Shown: positions 46,401 to 54,300 of the stretch, piece by piece | Numbering within the stretch: the first letter of the stretch is position 1 | Layout of the letters: each line of letters opens with the position of its first letter | DNA from: Micromonospora sonchi | GTDB taxonomy: Bacteria; Actinomycetota; Actinomycetes; Mycobacteriales; Micromonosporaceae | Reading direction: 5' to 3' | NCBI RefSeq assembly: GCF_014646235.1 | Contig: NZ_BMNB01000001.1 | Coordinates: 186,001 to 250,000 of the forward strand | DNA: 64,000 bases | Program-made: the position numbers and the translations under genes | The notes under the pieces: model-generated | The model's database searches: none | What the model was told of the DNA's origin: nothing | What the model saw: the letters and a program-made list of their open reading frames with translations, nothing else

Positions 46401-46446
46401 GCCGTCATGTCACACCGACATGAATATGTCTGGGTGACATGACGGC
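46401..46446. repeat. 46-nt near-perfect palindrome
   Basis: The 21-nt left arm (46401-46421, core CATGTCACACCGACAT) pairs with the right arm (46426-46446, core ATGTCTGGGTGACATG) at 19 of 21 positions around GAAT. It lies between the pseudogene and the PadR gene. It could be a bidirectional terminator, a large operator, or a short mobile palindrome. The rest of the 45939-46564 gap holds the pseudogene and the PadR promoter. Confidence 0.8.
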
Positions 46447-46510
46447 TTCAATCAGTAATGCTTCCTCGGCCCTGGCTGGAAGGCCAGAGGTGCAGAGAGG
46501 GAGGCCGGGA

Positions 46511-46552
46511 TTGACGGGGTTGCTACGTACTGCGATGCTACGCGGAACGTAG
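46511..46552 (+). promoter_or_regulatory. PadR promoter with palindromic operator candidate
   Basis: TTGACG (46511-46516) is a good -35. The region around 46534-46540 would be the -10, though it is weak. The tight palindrome CTACG-CGGAA-CGTAG (46538-46552) covers the probable start of transcription, and a further CTACGT lies at 46523. Such placement suits autorepression by PadR. The ribosome site AGGGAGG follows at 46554-46560. Confidence 0.5.
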
Positions 46553-46564
46553 TAGGGAGGTTTC

Positions 46565-46879
46565 GTGGCCGGACTCGCCGACCTCGGCCGGTTCTCCGAA
46601 CCGGCACTGCACATCCTGATCAGCCTCGCCGCCGGGCCCAAGCACGGCTACGCCATGCAGGACGACATCGGCGCGCTGACCGGTGCCCGTCCCGGACCGG
46701 GCACGCTCTACGGCGCGATCCGGCGCCTGGAGGAGCACGCCTACATCGAGGCCCTGCCCGAGCAGGAGCGGCGCAAGCCGTACCGGCTGACCGACGCCGG
46801 CCGCGCGGCTCTGGGCGTCGAGCTGCAACGCATGCGGTCCCTCGCCGCGACCGGGCTGCGCCGGCTGGCGGTGGCCTGA
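46565..46879 (+). CDS. PadR-family transcriptional regulator
   Basis: This 104-aa protein is a compact PadR winged helix: LHILISLAAGPKHGYAMQDD, GARPGPGTLYGAIRRLEEHA, then RKPYRLTDAGRAAL and a short C-terminal dimer helix. GTG 46565 has AGGGAGG five bases upstream. PadR proteins repress adjacent membrane or transporter genes until a ligand binds. The next gene's ATG overlaps its stop (ATGATG-like junction, 46879), so regulator and membrane protein are co-expressed. A palindrome over the promoter is the probable site. Confidence 0.93.
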   Translation: MAGLADLGRFSEPALHILISLAAGPKHGYAMQDDIGALTGARPGPGTLYGAIRRLEEHAYIEALPEQERRKPYRLTDAGRAALGVELQRMRSLAATGLRRLAVA

Positions 46880-47751
46880 TGCGCGCCCGGCTCATCCGCA
46901 CCGTGCTGGCGCTGTACCCCGCTGCGATCCGTGAGCGCTACGGCGACGAGATCGCCGAACTGCTCGCCGCCAGCGCCACCCCGGCCCGGGACCTGGCCGA
47001 CACCGCCCGGTGCGCGCTGCGCGACCGGCTCACCCACCGAGTGGAGACGATGACCGTGGCCCAGGCGCGCACCACCGCCGTCACCGTAATCAAGCTGGTC
47101 GTCGCGCCGTTCACGTTCGGCGTGCTGCTGCTGGCCCTGCTGACCACGGCGGGTCTGCTGGCCGACGTGACCGGCGCGCACGAGGCCGCGCCCTACGGGT
47201 ACACGCTGGCGGTGGCGCTCGCCGCGGCCTCGATGTGGTGGTTCGGCCGGTGGAGGGCGCGTACCGAGCGGATCGTCGCGGCCGTCGTCGTGGTTCCGGC
47301 GGCGCTCGCGCTGGGCGTCGCGGGCATCAACGCCATGCCGTATTTCGGTGAGGTGCTCGGCGAGGTCCGCGCCGGATCGCTGGCCGCCGTGGCCTGCTGG
47401 GCGATCGGCGCCGCCGCTCTCGGCTGGGCGGTGAGCGTCCTGCTGCGCCACGGCCGCCGTGCCGCCGCCTGGCTCAGCAGCGGGGTGGGCGCCCTGCTGC
47501 TGCTCGACGCGGTCACCGCCGTGTACGTGTTCACCGCGCTGTCGCCCGAGCGCGCACCCCGGCACAACGCGCCGCTGTGGTACCTGTCGAGCATGAGCTG
47601 GTGGGATCCGGGCCTGGTCGACGATGGGTACCGGCAGCTGGCGGACTCGATCAAGATGCTGCCGCCGATGCTGACCATGTGCACGGTGTTCCTGCTCGCC
47701 GTGCTCGGCGTCACCGCGAGCAGGCCCCGCCCGGCCGGATCGGCGGTGTGA
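46879..47751 (+). CDS. PadR-linked polytopic membrane protein
   Basis: The 290-aa protein opens with a soluble stretch found in PadR-partner proteins (LALYPAAIRERYGDEIAELL), then has about six membrane helices. Examples are VVAPFTFGVLLLALLTTAG, IVAAVVVVPAALALGVAG, AAVACWAIGAAALGWAVSV, LSSGVGALLLLDAVTAVYVF and TMCTVFLLAVLGVTAS. No ABC or other catalytic motif is visible. It is translationally coupled to padR. The likely role is membrane stress or efflux support, inferred only from the pairing. Confidence 0.85.
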   Translation: MRARLIRTVLALYPAAIRERYGDEIAELLAASATPARDLADTARCALRDRLTHRVETMTVAQARTTAVTVIKLVVAPFTFGVLLLALLTTAGLLADVTGAHEAAPYGYTLAVALAAASMWWFGRWRARTERIVAAVVVVPAALALGVAGINAMPYFGEVLGEVRAGSLAAVACWAIGAAALGWAVSVLLRHGRRAAAWLSSGVGALLLLDAVTAVYVFTALSPERAPRHNAPLWYLSSMSWWDPGLVDDGYRQLADSIKMLPPMLTMCTVFLLAVLGVTASRPRPAGSAV

Positions 47752-47794
47752 ACGGCCGGGCCAGCCCTCGGCCGGGCCAGCCGCCCGGTCGGGT

Positions 47795-48796
47795 TCAGCA
47801 GACCCGGGCGGGACCGGTGACGCCGTCGGGGCCGGAGCGCTCGACGGCGGTCAGGTTGGCGACCGTGGTGGCGGCGATGCTGTGCAGCCCGTCCTCCGTG
47901 AAGAACGCCTGATGCCCGGTGATCAACACGTTGGGGAAGGTGGTGAGCCGGGCGAAGTCGTCGTCGCCGAGCACCCGGTCGGAGAGGTCCTCGAAGAACA
48001 GGTCGGTCTCCTCCTCGTACACGTCGAGGCCGAGGTAGCCGATCCGGCCGCTCTTCAGCCCGTCGATCACCGCCCGGGTGTCGATCAGGGAGCCCCGACC
48101 GGTGTTGACCAGCATGACCCCCTCGCGGAGCAACGCGATCCGGTCGGCGTCGATCAGGTGCCGGGTGTCCGTGGTCAGGGGGCAGTGCAGGGTGACGATG
48201 TGCGACTCGGCGAGCAGGCGCTCCAGCGGGACGTACTCGGCGCCGGCCGCGATCGCCGCCTCGCTCTGCTTCGGGTCGCTGGCCAGCACCCGGCAGCCGA
48301 AGCCGGTCATGATCTGGGCGACGCAGACGCCGATCCGTCCGGTGCCGACGATCCCTACCGTACGGCCGTGCAGGTCGAAGCCGAGCAGCCCGGTGAGGGC
48401 GAAGTTGTGTTCGCGTACCCGGTTGTAGGCGCGGTGGATCTTGCGGTTGAGGGCGAGGATCAGGCCGACGGTGTGTTCGGCGACGGCGTGTGGCGAGTAC
48501 TCCGGCACGCGTACCACGGTCAGGCCGATCCGGCGGGCGGCGGCCAGGTCGACGTTGTTGAAACCGGCCGCGCGCAGCGCGACCACCCGCACGCCGACCT
48601 CGGCGAGCCGACCGAGCACCTCCTCGCCCAGATCGTCGTTGACGAAGACGCAGACCGCATCGCTGCCCTCGGCCAGCCGCGCCGTCTGCGGCGTCAGCCG
48701 GGGCTCCAGGAAGAGCAGGTCATGCTCGCCGGACCCGTTGGCGCCGCCGAGGAACTCCCGGTCGTACGGCTTGGTGCTGAACACTGACACGCGCAT
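47795..48796 (-). CDS. ldhA: D-2-hydroxyacid dehydrogenase (D-lactate dehydrogenase type)
   Basis: The 333-aa protein matches fermentative D-lactate dehydrogenase (LdhA): [16 protein letters not shown] at the start, [15 protein letters not shown], the NAD-binding GIVGTGRIG, catalytic Arg in [10 protein letters not shown] and the catalytic His in [13 protein letters not shown]. It interconverts pyruvate and D-lactate with NADH in the cytosol. The length is normal. It is convergent with the membrane gene at 46879 and transcribed alone; the next minus-strand gene is 120 bp upstream. Another 2-keto acid substrate cannot be excluded. Confidence 0.92.
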   Translation of the reverse strand: MRVSVFSTKPYDREFLGGANGSGEHDLLFLEPRLTPQTARLAEGSDAVCVFVNDDLGEEVLGRLAEVGVRVVALRAAGFNNVDLAAARRIGLTVVRVPEYSPHAVAEHTVGLILALNRKIHRAYNRVREHNFALTGLLGFDLHGRTVGIVGTGRIGVCVAQIMTGFGCRVLASDPKQSEAAIAAGAEYVPLERLLAESHIVTLHCPLTTDTRHLIDADRIALLREGVMLVNTGRGSLIDTRAVIDGLKSGRIGYLGLDVYEEETDLFFEDLSDRVLGDDDFARLTTFPNVLITGHQAFFTEDGLHSIAATTVANLTAVERSGPDGVTGPARVC

Positions 48797-48916
48797 CGGC
48801 CACCTCCACCGTCGACGCTACGGACGGGCGGATGGCCCCGGCCAGGGTCCGACGCCCCGTCACCCGATGGCCGGCGACCCGGGCCGGTCGAACTGTTGGC
48901 CTCTTCCGTCCTCCGG

Positions 48917-49918
48917 TCAGGCCAACTGGGCGTTGATGTCGGCCAGCTCCTCGGCGGTCAGGTCGAGGTTGTTCAAAGCGGCGACGTTCGCCTCCAACTG
49001 CGGCACGCTGCTGGCGCCGATGATGAGGCTGGTCATCCGGGGGTCGCGCAGCGCCCAGGCGAGCGCGAGCTGTGCGAGAGACTGGCCCCGGCGCCGGGCG
49101 ATGGCGGCCAGTCCACGGATGGTGGCCAGCCGCTGCTCGTTCACGTCGCTCTCCTTGAGGAAGACGCTGGTACGGACCCGGGAGTCAGCCGGGATGCCGT
49201 CGAGGTAGCGGTCGGTCAGCAGGCCCTGGGCCAGTGGGCTGTAGGCGATGCAGCCGGCACCGACCTGCTCCAGCGTGTCGAGCAGCCCGTTCTCCTCGGT
49301 CCACCGGTTGAACATCGAGTACGCCGGCTGGTTGATCAGCAACGGGGTACCCAGGTCGCGCAGGATCGCCGCGGCCCGCTCGGTCTGCTCCGAGTTGTAG
49401 TTGGAGATGCCGACGTAGAGCGCCTTGCCGGAGCGGACGACGGCGTCCAGGGCACCCATCGTCTCCTCGAGCGGGGTGTCCGGGTCGTACCGGTGGCTGT
49501 AGAAGATGTCGACGTAGTCCAGGCCGAGCCGGCGCAGCGACTGGTCGAGCGAGGCGATCAGATACTTGCGGGAACCCCACTCGCCGTACGGGCCGGGCCA
49601 CATCAGGTAGCCGGCCTTGCTGGAGATGACCAGCTCGTCGCGGTACGGCTTGAGGTCACCGGCGAGCATCCGGCCGAAGTTCTCCTCGGCGGAACCGGGC
49701 GGCGGCCCGTAGTTGTTGGCCAGGTCGAAATGGGTGACGCCGAGATCGAAGGCGCGCCGGACGATGTCCCGCTGGCGCTCGAAGGGGCGGTCCGGCCCGA
49801 AGTTGTGCCACAGGCCGAGCGAGATCGCGGGCAGCCGAAGCCCGCTGGCTCCGCTGCGCCGGTAGGTCATCTGGTCGTAGCGCGTGTCGGCGGCGAGGTA
49901 GGTCACGATCATGACCAT
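48917..49918 (-). CDS. mgrA: Aldo/keto reductase, L-glyceraldehyde 3-phosphate reductase type
   Basis: The 333-aa protein fits the YghZ/MgrA subgroup of aldo/keto reductases, which reduce L-glyceraldehyde 3-phosphate and methylglyoxal with NADPH. Motifs are MTYRRSGASGLRLPAISLGL, HFDLANNYGPPPGSAEENFG (catalytic Asp and Tyr), SSKAGYLMWPGPYGEWGSRK (Lys), FYSHRYDPDTPLEETM (His) and IIGASSVPQLEAN. ATG 49918 is used; a start six residues further in is also possible. It is divergent from another AKR gene at 50038, with 119 bp between them. Confidence 0.93.
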   Translation of the reverse strand: MVMIVTYLAADTRYDQMTYRRSGASGLRLPAISLGLWHNFGPDRPFERQRDIVRRAFDLGVTHFDLANNYGPPPGSAEENFGRMLAGDLKPYRDELVISSKAGYLMWPGPYGEWGSRKYLIASLDQSLRRLGLDYVDIFYSHRYDPDTPLEETMGALDAVVRSGKALYVGISNYNSEQTERAAAILRDLGTPLLINQPAYSMFNRWTEENGLLDTLEQVGAGCIAYSPLAQGLLTDRYLDGIPADSRVRTSVFLKESDVNEQRLATIRGLAAIARRRGQSLAQLALAWALRDPRMTSLIIGASSVPQLEANVAALNNLDLTAEELADINAQLA

Positions 49919-50037
49919 AACCGGGGGTAGACGGGCGACACCCCGACGCCGCCCGATCGGGCTGACCCGGCGTGGGGCGGTAACGCCGGCTGGGCGACCG
50001 CGCGGCGTTTGGTTGCGGCGGCGGGTAGCGTCGACAC

Positions 50038-51006
50038 ATGCGGTACGTGCGGCTCGACACCCCGAAGCCCCTGTCCAAGATCGGCCTCGGCACCTGGCAG
50101 TTCGGCTCGCGCGAGTGGGGCTACGGCCCCGACTACGAACGGCTGGCGGCGGACATCGTCCGGCGCGCCGTCGAACTGGGCGTCACCGTGTTCGACACCG
50201 CCGAACTGTACGGCTTCGGCCGCAGCGAACGGATCCTCGGCGCGGCCCTGGCCGGCGACCGGGACAAGGTGACTGTGGCGACCAAGATCTTTCCGGTGCT
50301 GCCGGTCGCGTCGGTGGTGCAGCAGCGGGCGGTCGCCTCGGCGGCCCGGCTCGGCGTCACCAGCATCGACCTCTACCAGGTGCACCAGCCCAACCCGGTG
50401 GTCGCCGACCAGACCACCATGCGCGGGATGCGCGCGTTGCAGGACGTCGGCCTGGTCGGCGAGGTCGGGGTCAGCAACTACAGCCTGCGCCGCTGGCAGG
50501 TCGCCGAGGCCGCGCTGGGCCGGCGGGTGCTGAGCAACCAGGTTCGCTACAGCATGCTCGACCGCAGGCCGGAGGAGGACCTGCTGCCGTATGCAGCGCA
50601 GGCCGGCCGGGTGGTCATCGCGTACAGCCCGCTGGCGCAGGGCTTCCTCTCCGGGCGGTACGACGCGCACCACCCGCCGACGGGCGCGGTACGCCGGGCC
50701 AACCCGTACTTCCTGCCGGAGAACCTGGAACGGGGCAGGACGCTGATCGACACGCTGCGCCAGGTGGCCGCCGCGCACGACGCCACGCCGAGCCAGATCG
50801 CCCTGGCGTACGTGCTGCGTCACCCGAACGTGGTCGCCATCCCGGGCGCGTCCAGCGTCGAGCAGATGGAGCGCAACGCCGCCGCCGCGGAGATCGACCT
50901 GACCGAGGACGAGTACGCCGCGCTGATGAACTCGGCGCGGGCGTTCCGTCCGGTCACCGGGCTGGCCGCGGTGCCGAAGCTGATCAGGTCCCGAGTACGC
51001 ACCTGA
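50038..51006 (+). CDS. Aldo/keto reductase
   Basis: The 322-aa protein has the AKR barrel motifs: KIGLGTWQFGSREWGYG, TVFDTAELYGFGRSE (Asp, Tyr), VTVATKIFPV (Lys), IDLYQVHQPNP (His), then GEVGVSNYSLRRWQ and IPGASSVEQMERNAAA. The tetrad is complete, so NADPH-dependent carbonyl reduction is likely. Its physiological substrate is unknown. It is distinct in sequence from the divergent MgrA-type gene. ATG 50038 gives the normal N-terminus. Confidence 0.92.
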   Translation: MRYVRLDTPKPLSKIGLGTWQFGSREWGYGPDYERLAADIVRRAVELGVTVFDTAELYGFGRSERILGAALAGDRDKVTVATKIFPVLPVASVVQQRAVASAARLGVTSIDLYQVHQPNPVVADQTTMRGMRALQDVGLVGEVGVSNYSLRRWQVAEAALGRRVLSNQVRYSMLDRRPEEDLLPYAAQAGRVVIAYSPLAQGFLSGRYDAHHPPTGAVRRANPYFLPENLERGRTLIDTLRQVAAAHDATPSQIALAYVLRHPNVVAIPGASSVEQMERNAAAAEIDLTEDEYAALMNSARAFRPVTGLAAVPKLIRSRVRT

Positions 51007-51101
51007 CAGGGTGTCCACTGACATCTTCGACCTCACCTGCCCTCGGATTCTCCCCGTCGCGGGGGATCCGCGGGCGGCTGGGGCGGCGGCATCATGGAAA
51101 G

Positions 51102-52343
51102 ATGGATCTTCGTGCCGTGCTGCGGCCCCTGATCGCCGGCACCACCTGGCGGCGGGGGGTGTTCCTGTTGCTCGGCGGGGTGCTCGCGCTGCCGTACGCG
51201 GTGCTCGTGGTGACCTTCGTGCAGCTGTTCGGCGACCACGGGGCGCCCTGGCCGGTGGTGCTCGCGCTGCTGGTGCCGGCCGTGCTCATCGCGGTCGTGC
51301 CGGTCTTCTCCGGCGGCAGCCGGTCCTTGGAGATCGCGGCCGTCCGCGGGCTGCTCGGGGTCGACCTGCCGGAGCCGGTGCCCGGCCGCCGGCTCGACCG
51401 GGAGACCCGGTTACGCGCCGCGCTCTGGATCGGGCTGCATCTGGTCAGCGGCGCGCTGGTGGTGGCCGCCCTGTTCAGCGCGGTGCCGATGACGTTGGCG
51501 TTCATCGTCGCGCAGGCCGGTGTCGACGTCGGGATCACCGACGCGGATCGGTTCGGCCCGTTCGACGGTGGGGACAGCGGCTGGTTGACCCTGGGCGGTC
51601 TGCTCGTCCTGGTCGGTCTCGGTTACGCCGTCGCCGGGCTGGGCGCGCTGGCCGCCTCGATGGCCCCGGCGCTGCTCGGCCCCGCGCCCGACGAGCGGAT
51701 CGCCGCGCTGGAACAACGGGCCGCGCGGCTGGCGGAACGCAACCGGTTGGCCCGGGAACTGCACGACTCGGTCGGTCACGCGCTGACCGTGGCCACCCTC
51801 CAGGCCGGGGCCGCCCGCGAGGTGCTCGACCGCGATCCGGAGTTCGCCCGGCGGGCGTTGACCGCCATCGAGGAGACCGGCCGCCGCGCGATGGACGACC
51901 TCGACCACGTGCTCGGGCTGTTGCGCGAGACCGGGGACGGCACTGTTGCGCCGCAGCGCACCCTGGCCGACCTGCCCCGGCTGCTCGCCGCCACCCGGAC
52001 GGCCGGTCAGCCGGTGCGCAGCACGGTGCGCGGGACGCCGGCCAAGGTGCCGCCGGTGGTCTCGCGGGAGGGGTACCGCATCATCCAGGAGGCGTTGACC
52101 AACGCCGCCCGGCACGGCCGGGGGCCGGTGACGCTGCGGGTCGACGTAGCGGCCGACGGGCTGGAGATCGAGCTGGTGAACGCGCTGCCCGCACCGGGCT
52201 CCGGTACGGCGGAACCGGGCGGCGGGCGAGGGCTGGTCGGCATGCGGGAGCGGGTGCTGCTGCTCGGTGGCGGGATGACCGCCGAACCGGAGGGGGACCG
52301 GTGGCGGGTGCGGGTGCGGTTGCCGATCGGAGCGACCGGATGA
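51102..52343 (+). CDS. NarL-type sensor histidine kinase (HisKA_3)
   Basis: The 413-aa protein has an N-terminal membrane part with four helices (GVFLLLGGVLALPYAVLVV, VVLALLVPAVLIAVVPVFSG, LVSGALVVAALFSAVPMTLA, LGGLLVLVGLGYAVAGLGAL). The HisKA_3 dimerisation helix follows, with phospho-acceptor His221 in ARELHDSVGHALTVATLQAG, and then a degenerate HATPase (EALTNAARHGRG, GRGLVGMRERVLLLGG). ATG 51102 gives MDLRAVLRPL. It overlaps the response regulator start (ATGA). No periplasmic sensor domain is present, so it may sense a membrane event. Confidence 0.93.
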   Translation: MDLRAVLRPLIAGTTWRRGVFLLLGGVLALPYAVLVVTFVQLFGDHGAPWPVVLALLVPAVLIAVVPVFSGGSRSLEIAAVRGLLGVDLPEPVPGRRLDRETRLRAALWIGLHLVSGALVVAALFSAVPMTLAFIVAQAGVDVGITDADRFGPFDGGDSGWLTLGGLLVLVGLGYAVAGLGALAASMAPALLGPAPDERIAALEQRAARLAERNRLARELHDSVGHALTVATLQAGAAREVLDRDPEFARRALTAIEETGRRAMDDLDHVLGLLRETGDGTVAPQRTLADLPRLLAATRTAGQPVRSTVRGTPAKVPPVVSREGYRIIQEALTNAARHGRGPVTLRVDVAADGLEIELVNALPAPGSGTAEPGGGRGLVGMRERVLLLGGGMTAEPEGDRWRVRVRLPIGATG

Positions 52344-52987
52344 GCATCGAGGTGTTGATCGTCGACGACGACGAACTGGTCCGGATCGGGCTGCGGGCGA
52401 TCATCGACGCGCAGCCGGATCTGCGGGTGGTCGGGGAGGCCGCCGACGGCATCGAGGTGCCGTCCCTGGTGGCCCGGCATCGACCGCAGGTGGTGCTGAT
52501 GGACGTGCGGATGCCCGGCATCGACGGCATCCAGGCCACCCGGCGCCTGCTGGCCGCCGCCGACCCGCCCCGGGTGCTGGTCGTCACCACCTTCGCCAAC
52601 GACGAGTACGTCTACGACGCGCTGCGCGCGGGCGCGACCGGCTTCCTGCTCAAGCGGGCCCGGCCGGCCGAGGTGGTGGAGGCGGTACGGGTGGTGGCGC
52701 GGGGGGAGTCGCTGCTGTTCCCGGCCGCGATCCGCCGGCTGGTCGGGGCGTACGGGCGGCAGGGCGTCGACGGGCTGCGGGCGGCCCGGCTCACCGAGCG
52801 GGAGGCGGAGGTGCTGCGGCTGATGGCCGCCGGGCTCTCCAATCCGGAGATCGCCGCCCGACTGGTGGTCGGGGTGGAGACGGTGAAGACGCACGTCGGG
52901 AACGTGCTGGCCAAGCTCGGGGTACGTGACCGTACGCAGGCCGTCATCGCCGCGTACGAGTCGGGGTTCGTGGTTCCCGCCGGCTGA
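52340..52987 (+). CDS. NarL/FixJ-family response regulator
   Basis: The 215-aa protein has a receiver domain (VLIVDDDELVRIGL, Asp55 in VVLMDVRMPGIDG, VVTTFANDEYV, LLKRARP) and a LuxR-type helix-turn-helix (LTEREAEVLRLMAAGLSNPE, VKTHVGNVLAKLGVRDRTQA). It is coupled to the upstream kinase. The target may be the membrane gene 98 bp downstream, a common arrangement, but no operator is evident. Confidence 0.95.
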   Translation: MSIEVLIVDDDELVRIGLRAIIDAQPDLRVVGEAADGIEVPSLVARHRPQVVLMDVRMPGIDGIQATRRLLAAADPPRVLVVTTFANDEYVYDALRAGATGFLLKRARPAEVVEAVRVVARGESLLFPAAIRRLVGAYGRQGVDGLRAARLTEREAEVLRLMAAGLSNPEIAARLVVGVETVKTHVGNVLAKLGVRDRTQAVIAAYESGFVVPAG

Positions 52988-53084
52988 CCTCTCCCTCGCG
53001 TGTCCGTCGCGTTCCCTCGCGTGGGGGAGTTGGTTCCCCGTCCGGCGGGAGGTTTTCGGGCCGGCGTCGGCCGAGGCTGGAGGC

Positions 53085-54161
53085 ATGACGACGAAGGCTG
53101 CTTCGCCCGTACTCACCGCGGACCGGTCGGACCCGCTCGCCGTGCTCGCCGCAGGATGGCTCAGTCTCTGGGGCGTCCTCGCCCTGCTCGCCACGATCAC
53201 CGAGTCGGGTTACCCGCTCGGTGCCAACAATCCGGGCGGTGACGGAACGAGCCTGCTCCGGCTGATCCCGGTCGGGATCGCACCACCGCTGTTCGCCGTG
53301 CTGCTGTTCGCGGCGGCGGTGGCGGCACTGGTGATGAGCCGCCCCACCGCCGGTCCTGCCGCCGGCTGGCGGGTGCCGCTGCTCAGCCTCGGCTGGGCGG
53401 TGGCCTTCGTGCTGGCCGTCGTGGTGCCGGACACCGGGGTGCTCGTCATCCTCGGATACACCCCGATCCTGCTGCTCGGTGCGCCGTTCGGTTGGCCGGA
53501 CGTGGACTATGCCGATGTCTTCACCTGGGCCCTGTTCGTGAAGGTCGCGGCGATGCTGGGCGGGCTGTTGCTCGCCGCTGCCGTGCTGCGCTGGCAGCGG
53601 CGTACCGCTGGCGCCTGCGCACGCTGCGGGCGGGCCGGCGAGGGCGACGCGGGCTGGACGACCCCGGCCGCCGCCGCCCGTTGGGGCCGGTGGGCGGCGT
53701 ACCTCGCGGCGGCGGTCCCTGCCTGCTACGCCGTGACCCGATTCGCGTGGGCGGCCGGCCTCCCGTTCGGGATCTCCGACGAGATGCTCGCCGAGTTGCA
53801 GGAATCCGGCGCGATCTGGGCCGGCGCGGGGTTGGCCGCGTTCGCGATGGTCGGGGCCATCCTCACCCTCGGCCTGGTCCAGCGCTGGGGCGAGCGGTTC
53901 CCCCGCTGGATGGTGGGCCTGGCCGGGCGTCGGGTGCCGGTACGGCTGGCCGTGGTGCCGGCGACCGTGGTGGCGGTCGCGGTGACCGCGACCAGCCTGA
54001 GCACCCTGGGCAGCCCGCACTTCTGGTCGTTGACCGGCGGGCTCGACGCGGCCACTGGGCCGATCCTGTTGTTCCCGGCCTGGGGGCTGGCGCTCGGCGC
54101 GGCGGCGTACGCGTACCACCTGCGCCGCCGGGGCGCCTGCGGTCGCTGCAGGCGGGAATGA
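53085..54161 (+). CDS. Polytopic membrane protein with CxxC pairs
   Basis: The 358-aa protein has about eight membrane helices, for example VLAAGWLSLWGVLALLATIT, GIAPPLFAVLLFAAAVAALV, WAVAFVLAVVVPDTGVLVIL and LGLVQRWGERF-flanking segments. Two CxxC pairs lie in loops or tails: ACARCGRAGEGDAG in the middle and ACGRCRRE at the very end, possibly binding zinc or a redox disulfide. ATG 53085 has GGAGG just before it. I do not recognise a named family. It follows the two-component pair in the same direction and could be its target. Confidence 0.8.
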   Translation: MTTKAASPVLTADRSDPLAVLAAGWLSLWGVLALLATITESGYPLGANNPGGDGTSLLRLIPVGIAPPLFAVLLFAAAVAALVMSRPTAGPAAGWRVPLLSLGWAVAFVLAVVVPDTGVLVILGYTPILLLGAPFGWPDVDYADVFTWALFVKVAAMLGGLLLAAAVLRWQRRTAGACARCGRAGEGDAGWTTPAAAARWGRWAAYLAAAVPACYAVTRFAWAAGLPFGISDEMLAELQESGAIWAGAGLAAFAMVGAILTLGLVQRWGERFPRWMVGLAGRRVPVRLAVVPATVVAVAVTATSLSTLGSPHFWSLTGGLDAATGPILLFPAWGLALGAAAYAYHLRRRGACGRCRRE

Positions 54162-54300
54162 GCCGCTGGTCCGGCCGGCTCGGATCGGGGGCGGATGCCG
54201 CCCCGCATCGGGGGCGGGCCGGCCGGACCGGCAACCCAGGAAGAGCGGTGGCCAGCGTGAGGAAACCCTTGCGCCACGTGGGTGAGCTAGCGTTGGTGCG

